Shown here one piece after another: positions 33,587-44,874 of a DNA stretch of 64,000 nt (within the stretch, counting starts at the first letter, position 1; the number at the start of each line of letters is the position of its first letter). The stretch comes from Hemerocallis citrina (lineage: Eukaryota; Streptophyta; Magnoliopsida; Asparagales; Asphodelaceae), in contig CM030362.1 in assembly GCA_017893485.1 (NCBI GenBank), positions 185,216,175-185,280,174 on the forward strand, in the 5' to 3' direction. The notes under the pieces are model-generated. The model did not search any database, was not told the DNA's origin, and saw only the letters and a program-made list of their open reading frames with translations. Made by a program: the position numbers and the translations under genes.

Positions 33587-34355
33587 TAAGAGCATCCACA
33601 GTCGTTTTTCTCATTTGGTATAATATGGCAGCTACAGTAATAGCAAATACCCACGTTTACTGCAGTCGTCGTTTGCTATAATTTTTCTATTTTTTAGAGA
33701 GACGGGGTATCATACCCCGTCCGATCGTTTCAAATATTTTTAAAAAAATTAATTACTTAAACTATATTAATTAACTAAATTAAATAATATAAAAATTACT
33801 AAACCTAATTAATATACTAACTAAACTTACTTTATACTAAAACTACTCCTAATTAATACCCTGCCACATTAAATGCTCATTAAATGCTCCAAATTTTGCT
33901 CCTAAATTTCCGGACGGGGTATCATACCCCGTCCCACATTTTTTTGTTTTTTTCTTTTTTTTTTTTCCTATCGCTCAATCCTGAGCGTTGATTTCATTAA
34001 AAAAAAAAAAAAAAAAACAAATAAAAACAAAGGGAGAGACGGGGTTTGATACCCCGTCCGGGGTATCATTCCCCGTCCTACCTCTTTTTAAAAAAAAAAA
34101 AATTATAAAATATATGGGACGCTGTATCATTCTCCGTTTGATAAGATTAAAAAAATATTATATAGAAGAGACGGGGTATCATACCCCGTCCTCTATAATT
34201 TGAGAAAGCTCATATGGTTTCTCATATTTGAGAAATAGAAATAGCAGCTTTGCCATATTATCCAAATTTGAGAAACGACTGCAGCATGGTTTTGGGGATC
34301 GTTTGCTATAATTTGGATATTTGGAAATTTTAGCAAACGACTGTGGATGCTCTAA
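33587..34355. mobile_element. Tourist-like (PIF/Harbinger) MITE with 3-bp TAA duplication
   Basis: Element 33590-34352 starts GAGCATCCACAGTCGTTT and ends AAACGACTGTGGATGCTC, perfect inverted repeats of 18 bp, flanked by TAA on both sides. Subterminal TTTGCTATAATTT blocks are also inverted. The inside carries repeated 21-bp palindromes. No transposase. Confidence 0.88.
33701..34190. repeat. Four 21-bp palindromes inside the Tourist MITE
   Basis: Arms GACGGGGTAT and ATACCCCGTC with a single C between occur at 33701-33721, 33913-33933 and 34170-34190, and with one arm change at 34038-34058. Two weaker versions lie at about 34057-34076 and 34117-34138. The family's ordinary Tourist ends do not explain these. 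Confidence 0.85.
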
Positions 34356-34358
34356 GAA

Positions 34359-35217
34359 TTTATATTTGGGCAAAAAACAAAGTACCCCCCTAACGTTTGG
34401 GCTTAATACAATATGCCCATATAACGTTTGCAAAAGTACATTTAACCCATTCCACCGTTAACTTAACCCCATCCGTTAAGTTAGAATTATTGAATTACCT
34501 TTTTACCCTTACTCTTTCATAATCAAATCTCTTCTTCTTTTTCCTCTTTCTTCATTCTTTTTCTTTTTCCTCTTTCTTCATTCTTTTTCAGATTATGCAA
34601 TTCATTTCAGATTATGCAAACAACTTATATCTTATTCATATTTTTGTTTGCTGTTTTGAGAAATCATATAGTTTGCTGTTTTGAGAAATCATGTGTAGAA
34701 ATAACTAACCGACTTCAGGATCATGAACAATGGGAATGAACATAATAAACATGCTGCCTTTGTCATTCAAGTTCCAATCAAAGAATGGAACTTGAAGATT
34801 AGCCAAACTAATGCAGAATAATACGAGAAGCTCTGTTAAGAAGAGAAGCAACGAGTCTGGGCTGACGAACTGCCATCCCACGATTTATGAATGGTTGATA
34901 ACATATTTATGATTTCTCAAAACAGCAAACAGAAATATGAATAAGATATAAGTTGTTTGCATAATCTGAAATGAATTGCATTATCTGAAAAAAAATGAAA
35001 AAAGAGGAAAAAGAAAAAGAATGAAGAAAGAGGAAAAAGAAGAAGAGATTTGATTATGAAAGGGTAAGGGTAAAAAGGTAATTCAATAATTCTAACTTAA
35101 CGGATGGGGTTAAGTTAACGGTGGAATGGGTTAAATGTACTTTTTCAAACGTTATATGGGCATATTGTATTAAGCCCAAACGTTAGGGGGGTACTTTGTT
35201 TTTTACCCTTTATATTT
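34359..35217. mobile_element. Mutator-type foldback element (841 bp) with 9-bp duplication
   Basis: Element 34368-35208 starts GGGCAAAAAACAAAGTACCC and ends as its near complement ...TTTGTTTTTTACCC; TTTATATTT flanks both sides. Arms of about 320 bp include TAACGTTTGGGCTTAATACA, AACTTAACCCCATCCGTTAA and a TTTGCTGTTTTGAGAAATCA block. The loop (about 34690-34905) has no gene. It begins just 15 bp after the Tourist element's right end. Confidence 0.88.
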
Positions 35218-35402
35218 TAAAGTAAAGACTTTGATCGAACCTGAGAGCTGCTTTGATCGAACCTGAGAGCTGCTTTTTAAAGTAAATACTTTGATCGAAC
35301 CTGAGAGCTGCTTTTACTCATAATTTTAAAGTATGAGTATAACTTCCATAGTCTTTTTTAAAGTAAAGACTTTCATCGAACTTGAGAGCTGCATTTACTC
35401 AT
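35218..35402. repeat. Local repeats of CTTTGATCGAACCTGAGAGC
   Basis: The 20-mer occurs three times (about 35229, 35255, 35289), and a fourth time with changes at about 35368, each with AAAGTAAA(G/T)AC nearby. Confidence 0.85.
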
Positions 35403-36863
35403 ATCAAATTATTACCATAATCTTTATAATTACCCCTAGAGTCATCAACTTTTATTTTATATGAGTCACACTTTTGTAAATAATGATATCATAAATAAAT
35501 TTGAACTGTAAGGATACTATGGTAACTGACAACAGTTGGTTAAATGGATGGTTAATATAACTTCCACTTAAAATGTGTGATTGAGATTAAATGATCGATT
35601 GTCTACAAATTACAATTGTGTACAAATGACACAACCCAACTCCCCAATTATAATATTACTAGTAATCTGCACGTGCAATGCACGTTCTAATTTTAAAAAA
35701 TATTATAGTAAATAATAAGACATAATCTGGCCTCGAACCTAAGATCTCTCTTTACTCATCATATACTCTTTACAAATTAACCCTAGTGGCACAAAATTTT
35801 ATTTTATATGAGTGACACTTTTTAAATAATTATGTCGTAAATAAATTTTAACTTTGAGGGAATTATGGTAACTAATAACAGTTGAGTAAATAAATATTGA
35901 GTAAATAAATAGTTAAGATAACTTCCACTTAAAAATGAATGGTTATGATTAGATGGTTGAATGAATGTCCACAAATTACAGGTTGTCTACAATTGACAAT
36001 CCCAACTCTCACATTATAATATTAGAGACTAGTAATTTACATCGTACGTCTTTATAAATATATATATTTTTTAAAAAAATTTCGACGTTGTCTGGCTTCA
36101 AACCTAAGACCTCCTTTATATTAGTTATGCATGTGCTTTGCACGTATTTTTTGGGTTACAATGCACTGTTTGTTTGGTTACAAAAGAGTTTGTTTAGTGA
36201 TAAACTCTCGTATTAAAATAGTAGAGATAAAGATAAATATATATAATTAAAAAAAAAGTTGACGTTGTGTGGCATCGAACCTAAGACCTTCTTTATATTA
36301 GTTATGCATGTGCATTGCATGTGTTTGTTTGGTTACAATACACGTATTTGTTTGGTTACAAAATGAGTTTGCCCATTAAAATAACTAGTATAATGTACCT
36401 GCGATGCACGTCTAAAACAAGTAAAGTCATCAAATTAAATGAATATATATTGAATAAAAAAAAATTAGTTTATATTTGAATGTTTTGATTTGGGCTACAC
36501 GTGCAGTGCATATTTATATTTATTGGATATAGTTTGGACGCGTATTATATGTGTTTATATAGTTACAAAGTTAGGGTTTGTTTGTTACAAACCCCAACTC
36601 TCTCATTAAAATAGTAGAGATTACTCAATTGTAAATAGTATGTTCTTCCAATTACTCATACCTAAAATTTACCAAAGTTGCCAAAATATTAATCATTTTT
36701 TTTATCAAAGTTGTCAAAATGTGTGGTTTAGATTTAGTTAGGTTAGGGTTAGATCTAATCTAATTGGATGGTGTAGATTTAATTGAGGTTGAATGCATAA
36801 AATTTACATGTTTTCTACAAATGACAACTCTCCCATTATAATATTAGATTATAATATTAGAGA
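35395..36863 (-). mobile_element. Head-to-tail cluster of non-autonomous Helitrons
   Basis: On the minus strand, units start TCTCTAATATTATAATG or TCTCTACTATTTTAATG and end with a small hairpin, about 10 bases, then CTAG followed by T. Clear units: 35659-36028 (hairpin CGTGCATTGCACG), 36029-36227 and 36385-36620. Partial ones: left of 35658, 36228-36384 (a near duplicate of the unit before it), and a further 5' end at 36863. Units at 35659 and 36029 abut exactly. No replication or helicase gene is present. Confidence 0.7.
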
Positions 36864-38289
36864 CAGAGATAGAGATTAGAGACTAAAGATAAAGAAAACA
36901 GATTTGGCAGAAGATAACCAAAAAAATTAAGAATTTAGTGCCTAAATTATTAGGAAACCTAAGATTGACCAGTAACAAATGGATCCATATAAAATAAAGA
37001 GAAATAATCACATAAATTGAGACCAGATAACTGATCTAATAAAATCAAATGTAAATTCACTGTTTTTAATTTTTATTTATTTATTATTATTATTATTTTT
37101 ATTGCTGGTTGAAATTTACCGTACACCAAATGTACGTGGCTTGGTGCACATGAATGTAAAATATTTTAACAATATTTTATGTTGTTAGGAGATATAATAA
37201 TTGTATATTTCATAAGATGATCATTAAAAAGAAAAAAGAATATTAAAAAAAAGATATTAAAAAGAAAAAAAGGTAAATCCTAATCTGATGTCATCTTATT
37301 TTTCATAAGATCAATCATTACTTCGACTGTAACTTTCTTAAACTTAAAACTGCTCGCAACTTATTGTTCATCCTTTTTTATTTTGCATTCAGTCAATATG
37401 CTTGTAGGTGTTCTTCCATATATGACATCTTGAAATGACATGTGAAGATTCCATATATGACATCTTGAAATGACATGTGAAGATGGGGCCCTTCACATTT
37501 AAAATACAATGAAATGCAAATATCCAAAAATTAGTACCGTTGAATGAAACATTGCCACTTGTTGATATATAAAGTTAGCCTTTAACATTATCCCTTTTTC
37601 TTTAAACAAAGAAAGGTATGAAAGCCCTACCTCAAAATATATTGAGCTAGCATAATATTTACAATCTATAGATTAGAAGTCACTCAATAGGAGTCACAGG
37701 AGATACACAGGAGATACACAAGATACGGGTGAGGAATAATATATATCTCAAATATAGAGTGAGGAGACGGTAGAGCATAACTGTCGTACACCTCTACTTA
37801 TCTTATGCTTCCGATCATACTCAGACTCCTACATCATAATCAATCTCCCCAACAAAATTGGCTATCTAGAGTAACCTTGATGTAGTTTTCCTTTAATTTC
37901 GACAATCCAAAAATTAGTACAATTCAATGAAACCTCACCTCATATTAGTATGCCATGTAAAGTTTGGTAGCTTTTGTCCAATCAGATATGATTCCCTCCT
38001 CTACTTTCCCCCATATTTAATTATATATAAGCCCATGTCCTTCTCCAATTGTTTAGACCAAAACCAAAATTATTGCATTTCAAACAATTGTAGGAGGCAT
38101 GAATTGAATGAGGATTTAGTAGTTACAATTACATACCTTACCTAGTATTTAATTATATTTATGGCACTCTAAATAGTTGCAACTAAATTTTTATATTTAC
38201 TTAAATTGCAGCCATGAATAGAAAGGTTTTTGGTTGATCGTCAATTGACAATGGTTAAAAGATTGATAGCATCAACAGTTAATTCCTCA
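36864..38289. other. AT-rich intergenic DNA, no gene supported
   Basis: Contains a 35-bp direct tandem duplication (37414-37483, beginning TTCCATATATGACATC) and a dispersed pair of CCAAAAATTAGTAC...AATGAAAC blocks (about 37523 and 37908). A TATATATAAGCC segment near 38022 could be a promoter but no gene follows it. The LINE seems to begin near 38290, with no clear edge. Confidence 0.5.
37414..37483. repeat. Perfect 35-bp tandem duplication
   Basis: Two back-to-back copies of a 35-mer beginning TTCCATATATGACATCTTGA. Confidence 0.9.
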
Positions 38290-38400
38290 TCCTAAAAGGA
38301 TGGGTCAACGATCATAGCGAGAAACGGTGACCAGCATACCTCGTCGTCCATGCAAGAGCTTGAAATTGTGTTGTAGCCTGCCTGGAAACAATTACTCAAT

Positions 38401-39300
38401 ATGAAGGGAATGAGAGAAACTTCAATGAAGAGAGATCCCCCATCCACCAGCATCACCCCCATGACCAGTCTCCTCATTGGAGGTCCCCGACCAATAGTAA
38501 GCTTCATTGGAGATCCCCGACAAACACCCAGCCACCCACTCCTCTGCCTAGATCTCCTCGGACATTCTCAGAGCAGGAGCTCCTCTTGGCGCTTCTTGAA
38601 ATTCGATGTAGGGAAGAAGAGACGACTGGGAGGGACAATGGGGATGAAGCTCTATGAGAAATATATCATTCCCGTTCCACTAAGAAGCAAGGTTCTTAGG
38701 ACTAGTGCGAGGGTGGAGTCTTGCCTGTTTTGCAGCGATCCTCACTACAAAGAGGAGTGTCTGATTCGAACGTAAGAAGCAAGAACACAAAGTTCTGGCA
38801 TGTGTGATTAAGGGTGGGAAGCTTGCAGGGTGGGCGACGAAGGAGCAACGACCACCACTGAAGAGGAAGGAATACGATCACGCTATCATCGCAGTCTCAA
38901 CATCGATGAAAGCCAATAAGAAGAGGTTCAAATCGAAGTTGGGAGTGATCAGGACGGTCACGGGTTGGCCGTCAATGGATTGTGGTGTTTTCGAGTACCC
39001 AGGGTATCAACGCACTAGCTAGAAGAGAAGAAATAAATATTATTCGGGGACGGTATGGTATCTCTATCAAACCGTGGACAGGGGAGAAAGGGCGGTTGAG
39101 AAAGGTTTGACAATAGAAGTTTGGATTAGGTTGGTCAGGCTCCCACAACAATGGTTGGAGTTAGGTGCTTTCCAAGATATCGTGTGCAAATTCAGAGTGG
39201 TGATGGACGTGGATAAACTCACAGCGTGATACCAGGGGGGTATGCCGAGTAAAAATAGGTTGTCAAAGCGCAAACAAGGTCCCAGAGGTGGTTAGGACAA
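38401..39300 (+). pseudogene. LINE ORF1-like (nucleic-acid binding) remnant
   Basis: Split frames include a CX2CX3HX4C cluster (C-L-F-C-S-D-P-H-Y-K-E-E-C, near 38730) and, near 39105-39225, VWIRLVRLPQQWLELGAF...VMDVD, the pattern of the DUF4283 domain in plant LINE ORF1 proteins. ORF1 proteins bind the element RNA. At least three frames are needed to follow it, so the start and stop are not given. Confidence 0.55.
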
Positions 39301-40041
39301 TGGTGGAGAATAAATTCCACCACGTAAATATCATTGTCGAAGATGGTGGACTCACACTAGCCAGTCAAGGGAGGAAGTGGTGGTTAAACCGCCGATCAAT
39401 AAATAGTTATTTACCAAGGTGAACAACGAGCTATGGGAAAGTCCAAGAGGAGTACATGAAGGAAGAATTTGGGGTATTATCGAGAAAATGCTAAATAAGG
39501 AGGTCAAAAAAGGTGCAAAAGGAGGTGAAGAAAATGGTCTAGGCTATGTTGGGAAATTAGGCTATCGAATAGAAACGGGATTCAGAGGGGTCTTTGGGGT
39601 CAGATAACATTTTCATTGGATCAGTGGAACCAAAGTCAGGGGGTGGAAAAATAGTTATCTGACGATACCCTGGAGGAGGAACCCACACCAAAGAGAAGAA
39701 CTGACAAGGCTAAGGAGGCATCGTCACAGCGATAGACAGCGCAACAAGGGAAAAAATTGATGACGGTAAAAGAAATCTATCAAAAGGTGGGGAAGAGGAA
39801 AAGCTCCCTGAACTTGGTAGGTGAACATACACATATTTTAATTTTTGGTTTTATTGCAGATTCCATGTTAGTTTAGCCTGTAAATGATTATGGTATTAAT
39901 TTGCATCATACACACAACACACATACAAACTGCATGGACACTATTAGGGCTAGAGAAGAGGACAATGTACGCATGGTCAAACAAGTTTTTTTATTTTATT
40001 TATTTTATTTTTTATAGGGAGAAGGGGGGCACAGTTTTTTA

Positions 40042-40900
40042 ATGTCTAAAATCCTATTCTGGAATGTAAGATGGCTTCGCAAGGTAACCAAATGTGGGAT
40101 AGTAGGGGAAATTATTAAGAGTCAAAATATTGATATTGTGTGTTTGGAGAAGACTAAGTTGTCTCAACCAACTGACAGATTTCTTAGGGCGTTTAAATTA
40201 AATCACAATGTGAATGGAAGTTTAAAGAAGCTCATGGAGCATTAAGGGGGATTATGGTTAGCATCAACACCCATAATTTTGACTTATTGGATTTGGGGGG
40301 GGGGGGGGGGGGATTTACGGTATTAGTGACAGTTCAAAGGAAAGTTGGCGGCTAAAAGGAAATGATCACATCATTGTATGGACATAATGACTGAAACCGA
40401 AGGAAAGATCTCTGGGACGAGTTTGTTGACATTAGGGGTAGATGGTACTTGCAGGTATTAGGTGGGGACTTCAACATTGTTAGGCACATACATGAGAGGA
40501 AAGGAGGAGAGGGCAATGGTCACGACAAGAGATTGTTTAACTAGACCATTTCCAATCTCATGCTAATTGAGATACCGGTTAACGACCGACATTTCACTTG
40601 GTCTAATCGGCGTAGGTCCCTTGCCCTAACAAAGTTAGACAAGGTTCTTATCTCAGTGGTTTAAGAGACTTAATTCCCCTGGGCGATGGTGCATTCGTGC
40701 ATTTGTAATACTTTAGACCACGTTCTTGGCACAACAGAAGAGGACAAATGGTGCTGCAAAATCTCCCGTTTTGAGAAAATGTGGCTAATCATTGGAGATT
40801 GTGATGTTCTGGTCAGGATCATCAGGGAGGAGGTGGCTAATCACACAGAACCAGCTGCTAGACTTATTAGGATACGGCAAGACTCTAAAAAAGGTTAAGA
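40042..40900 (+). pseudogene. LINE ORF2, apurinic endonuclease domain
   Basis: Starts ILFWNVRWLRKVTKCG, the N-terminal motif of L1 endonucleases, followed by NIDIVCLEKTKL, where the usual Q-E-T-K is L-E-K-T-K: the catalytic glutamate region is shifted or damaged. Later come LYGHN, VLGGDFNIVRH (the GDFN motif), FTWSNRR and a DHVLG tail near 40700-40720. A G18 run (40295-40312) would give a glycine run. Several stops and frame changes. Confidence 0.8.
40295..40312 (+). repeat. G18 homopolymer
   Basis: Eighteen consecutive G within the LINE endonuclease region. Confidence 0.95.
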
Positions 40901-41331
40901 AGATGTAACAGTGTCACGTTCAGAAATGTGTTGCAAATGAAGAAGACGATATTGTAGGAGATATATGAATTGGATAAAAAGAAAGAAGTAGGTGACCAGG
41001 ATGACAACCAATTCGAACAGCTGGCTGGGAATAGGCAAGAAGTTTTGGAGATGTATAATACGGAAGAGGTTATGTGGCGTTAACAGTCGAATGTGAGATA
41101 GCTCTGAGAAGGTGATGATAATACAAAGTACTTTCATAAGGTAGTCAGTATGTGACGTAGGAACAATTCATTCACTTCTTGGAGATTGCAGGGTTGGTAG
41201 TCTCATGTAAGCAACAGATATCTGAGCACACATATGTGACGTGCAAGGAGTTGTTTGGTAACACTAGGGGAGGACATTGCGAATCAATAGAAGACCTATG
41301 GGAGATGTTAGATGAGGATACCTAATGTAGA

Positions 41332-41907
41332 GTGACGACATTCCAAGATCCATTCACTATAGAGGAGGGAAAAGTTGTGGTTTTGAGGTTGGGTCAGGAT
41401 AAAGCACCAGGACCCGATGGGTTTCCGATCTTCTTTTACAAGCAATATTGGGACATGGTGAATGGGGAGATTATGGATGTCATGGATGTCATGAACACTT
41501 TCTACAAGGGAAACCTAAAAATGGGAAGACTAAATTAAGCCTATGTTTGCTTCATCCCAAAAAATAATATGGTTACAAAGATCGGGGATTTCAGGCCTAT
41601 CAACATGCTAAATAGCTCGGTCAAGATCATTTCTATGGCGTTGGCTAATAGGCTTTGGGGTATAATTGGGGATATAGTGGAGGAGTACCAAACATGGTTC
41701 ATCACGGGTAGGGATATTTTTTAGGGTGTGGCTTTGGCCCAGGAGGTGATACAAGAATGCAAAAGCCGTGGGAAGGAAAGGTTTCTTCTCAAACTAGATT
41801 TTGAATAGGCATATGACAAGGTGGAATGGAGCTGTCTGCTGGAAGTCCTTAGCAGGTTAGGCTTTGGAAACAAAGATGGATAGAAACTTGGTTGTTGACT
41901 GCTAAAG
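41332..41907 (+). pseudogene. LINE reverse transcriptase, first half
   Basis: PFTIEEGKVVVLRLGQDKAP + GPDGFPIFFYKQYWD is the start of non-LTR RT (the D-K-A-P-G-P-D-G-F motif). Then come GDFRPINMLNSSVKIISMAL, ALANRL, FITGRDIF and KLDFE-AYDKVEWS with a TAG. The protein continues after the chromovirus at 59902. Confidence 0.9.
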
Positions 41908-42493
41908 TGTCACGCCCCGATTCCCAAAAAGAGAATACGAAATACGGATATGTGACTAAGCCCAGCAAATGGTTTTCATCATCCATAAGCTGTCAAGAAT
42001 CTTTACAACATTTCACAAGAATAATCAGAGTCGGAAGCAAAAGAAGTCAACCAAGTATGCATAATTGAATCAATATACCAATAGGAATTTACTTGAAACA
42101 AAATCTATTAATCTCAAATAAATCAGATCTGAATAAGTCAATAATCTTGGGTCACAATGCCTAAATACAAATAAACCCAAGTAATCAAGTACATTTATTC
42201 AAATCAAGAAACAGCAAAATAATAATTAAAGCAGGAATACCAATAACTAATATCTCATATCGCCAACTCCATCTGGAAACTGATCAACCTGATATGCAAT
42301 TTAATAAATTGCAGGAAGAGGAAAAAAAACAAACTCCTGTCAATGCAAGTTACGGGCCGCTTGTAGTGCAGGATACAAGTACATGAGAAAGATAAACAAA
42401 TAGCATGGAATAGGCATGATAATAAAATAGAACAACTAACGTGAATCATGAACAGAATCAAGTAACAACAGGTGTATATAACATGTAATAGGT

Positions 42494-44033
42494 AACAGTG
42501 ATGTGTCTAAATTTTATACAAATATTTGTACTCATTTACCCATTAAAATCACTTGTTTTCGTCTATCTTGTGTTTAATTCGTCTTATTTCTATAAGATTT
42601 CAAGTAATTGATTATTTTTTGAAGAAATAAGATTTTTGATGCAAAATGTGAATATTTTTGGTAAAAATCAACAAACAAAGCAAAACTATTGATTTATTAT
42701 TTTTTATTGATTTGTTGAATTTTTATTTTTATAATTTGGCAATATGAGAAGGAAAGTACAATTTTAATTGTCAATAGAGTGTAAAAAGAATAAAAAAATT
42801 TTAAAAGGATTTTGATAGAGCTAATGTGAAAATTAGTTAGTTTAATTTGAACTAATTAATTTAAATTTAATTTTTATTTTTAAATTCTAAATCCTTATTT
42901 TATTTGTATTTGCAAGACGTGTTTCAAATAAATAAAGATGAAGGGTTCTTTCTGCAAAAGAAAACCCTAATTCCTACTTCTTCTACTTCTATAAATACAA
43001 CAACAGATGAAGAGAAAAAGGGGGGCGCTGAACGAAAAATAAAAACGAAACAAAAAGAGAAGCAGCAGGTGTGTCCCTCGTGCTCCAGAACGACGTGGCG
43101 GCGCGTTGTTCGAGGACTCCAAGACGAAACAGAGAAGCAACAGAAAATAGCGGAGACGTGGCGGTGTGCCCACGTGACGGCAACTATGTCCTGGAGGCTG
43201 ACGTGGCACACCTGATGACGACCTGACGAGGACAGCCGGCTTCGGTTTTCGAGACAGAAACGGAAAAGAAGAAGAGATATGCAATCCCAAACAATTTTTG
43301 TTAGTTGCAAATTTATTATGAACTAAATTTATTTTTCTAGGGCTTTGATGTAGCATAGTTTTGATAACACAATTTTAGTTCCATATTATTTTTCTATTTT
43401 TTTATGGTTGTGTGTTTAATTTTTGATCTTCATGCGTACAATTGGTAGATAGACATTTGTATGATTTATTGGATCATGGAGAGACCGAGAGGTAATTTGT
43501 GATTTAGAACTATAAATTAAACACCATTAATTGAGCGAAATTAGAGATGATTTACCGCGATTAATGTGACCGTTAAAAAATCCACGGAACTTAATGAGTC
43601 TTCGATTAATTAAATTTGCATAGAGATATGACAAACTGTTAGTTAGAGATATTTTTGGTGTTGGTCGAGAGAAAGCATTGAATAATTTGGGGATTTTGGT
43701 CTACAACTTGGAAAAATAATATTTTCAATCTTATGGAATTATAAATTGTGTGGGATGAACTAGGTGAAGTCAAAAGCCCTAGAATTAATTTTTCCATTAA
43801 CAAATTACAAGAATTTCATAGCCCGCTCCCTCTTCATTAATTTAGTTAGCTTTCTTCAGATTAATTTAATTTAGTTGTTTTATCCTCTATTAATTTCGAT
43901 TTTCCAAATAGTGATTCATCTAGTAAATTCGGTACTCAATAAAATAATTAGTCCCTGTGGGTTCGACACTCTATTCACTTAACTATACTACTTGTTGTGA
44001 TTTTGTACACTTGCAAATATTCATACCAAACAG
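42494..44033 (+). mobile_element. Solo LTR (1.53 kb) with AACAG duplication
   Basis: Element 42499-44028 starts TGATGTGTCTAAATT and ends TTCATACCA, flanked by AACAG on both sides. Near its right end, AGTCCCTGTGGGTTCGACAC and TTGTACACTTGCAA are typical of the U5 of some plant gypsy LTRs. A TATA box (CTATAAATAC) lies near 42990. The family is not named; it resembles in layout the solo LTR at 55925-57600 (which lies in reverse). Confidence 0.8.
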
Positions 44034-44874
44034 GTATCATGCAAGCAGGTGAACTTGTGACAGGTATCGAGTAGCATGTACAGGTAATCATGTATCAGGT
44101 AAGCATGTAACAGGTATCATGTAACATGTGTTATGTCATGTCAAGTTTTGTATTATTACTAACTAGGTAGTACTTTATGCATCCCAGGTTTTACTACATG
44201 GTTGCTACATTCAAACAAGTTACACTTAGATTTTGTAGTGGAGTCCATAGGGCCGTGTACTCAGGTATCAGGTAAACAAGCACATGTACATGTATCATGT
44301 AATAGGTAATCATGCATCAGGTAACAGGTAATCATGCAACAGGTAGGACTAAATCCCCTCCAACTACACCCTCCCATCAGGAAGTATGTAGTTGGATAAC
44401 AGGTGGGAAATACGGGCCCCCTTCTGAGTGCACCCTCTCATAAGGAAGTATGTAGTAAGGAATCCGATAATCAAAATCATGCATGATCATATAACAGGTA
44501 ACAGGTAACAGATAATCAGGTGGGAAACACGGGCCCCCTTCCAAGTACACATTTCTATATCTTCCACTACTAGATCTTTCCCTTAACCCTGGCTTGGTTA
44601 TTTTATTATTAATTAAACAGGCATGTACGTGTCACAAACAGGTCAAGAATAACATGGAATGATCAAGTAACAGGTTCAGGTTGCAAGACAAACATGTACA
44701 GGTGAACGATAACACATAAGAGAATAGAACAACGAAAATTCTAGTTCAGGACAGCAAGACAGTACTGTACTAAATCTGGAATTCCCGTTGCTACAAAAAT
44801 GCAAAAATAATCCATCGGAAGATCTAGAAAATATACTCCCAACCGAATCCAACAAATATATATATAAATTATAT

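Larger units (their letters stand above)
38290..41907 (+). mobile_element. L1-type LINE, 5' part
   Basis: Holds ORF1-like, endonuclease and the first half of a non-LTR reverse transcriptase in that order. It is cut at 41907 by the chromovirus and resumes at 59902. The target duplication TAAAG (41903-41907 and 59897-59901) is LINE sequence; removing the insertion restores the RT frame (W-I-E-T-W-L-L-T-A-K | V-Y-D-L-V-N-G). It is full of stops and long dead. No 5' edge or poly(A) tail was found. Confidence 0.88.

Noticed and set aside
35225..35400. Possible CRISPR-like array of a 20-mer repeat
   Set aside because: Spacers are related to each other and repeat intervals are irregular; this is a plant tandem duplication.
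37900..38160. Promoter and short gene with TATATATAAG
   Set aside because: The following frame (72 codons) has no known motif and the LINE starts soon after; a TATA-like stretch in AT-rich DNA is weak evidence.
42904..43356. Overlapping frames on both strands of about 100-130 codons
   Set aside because: They lie wholly inside the solo LTR 42499-44028 and have no recognisable domain.
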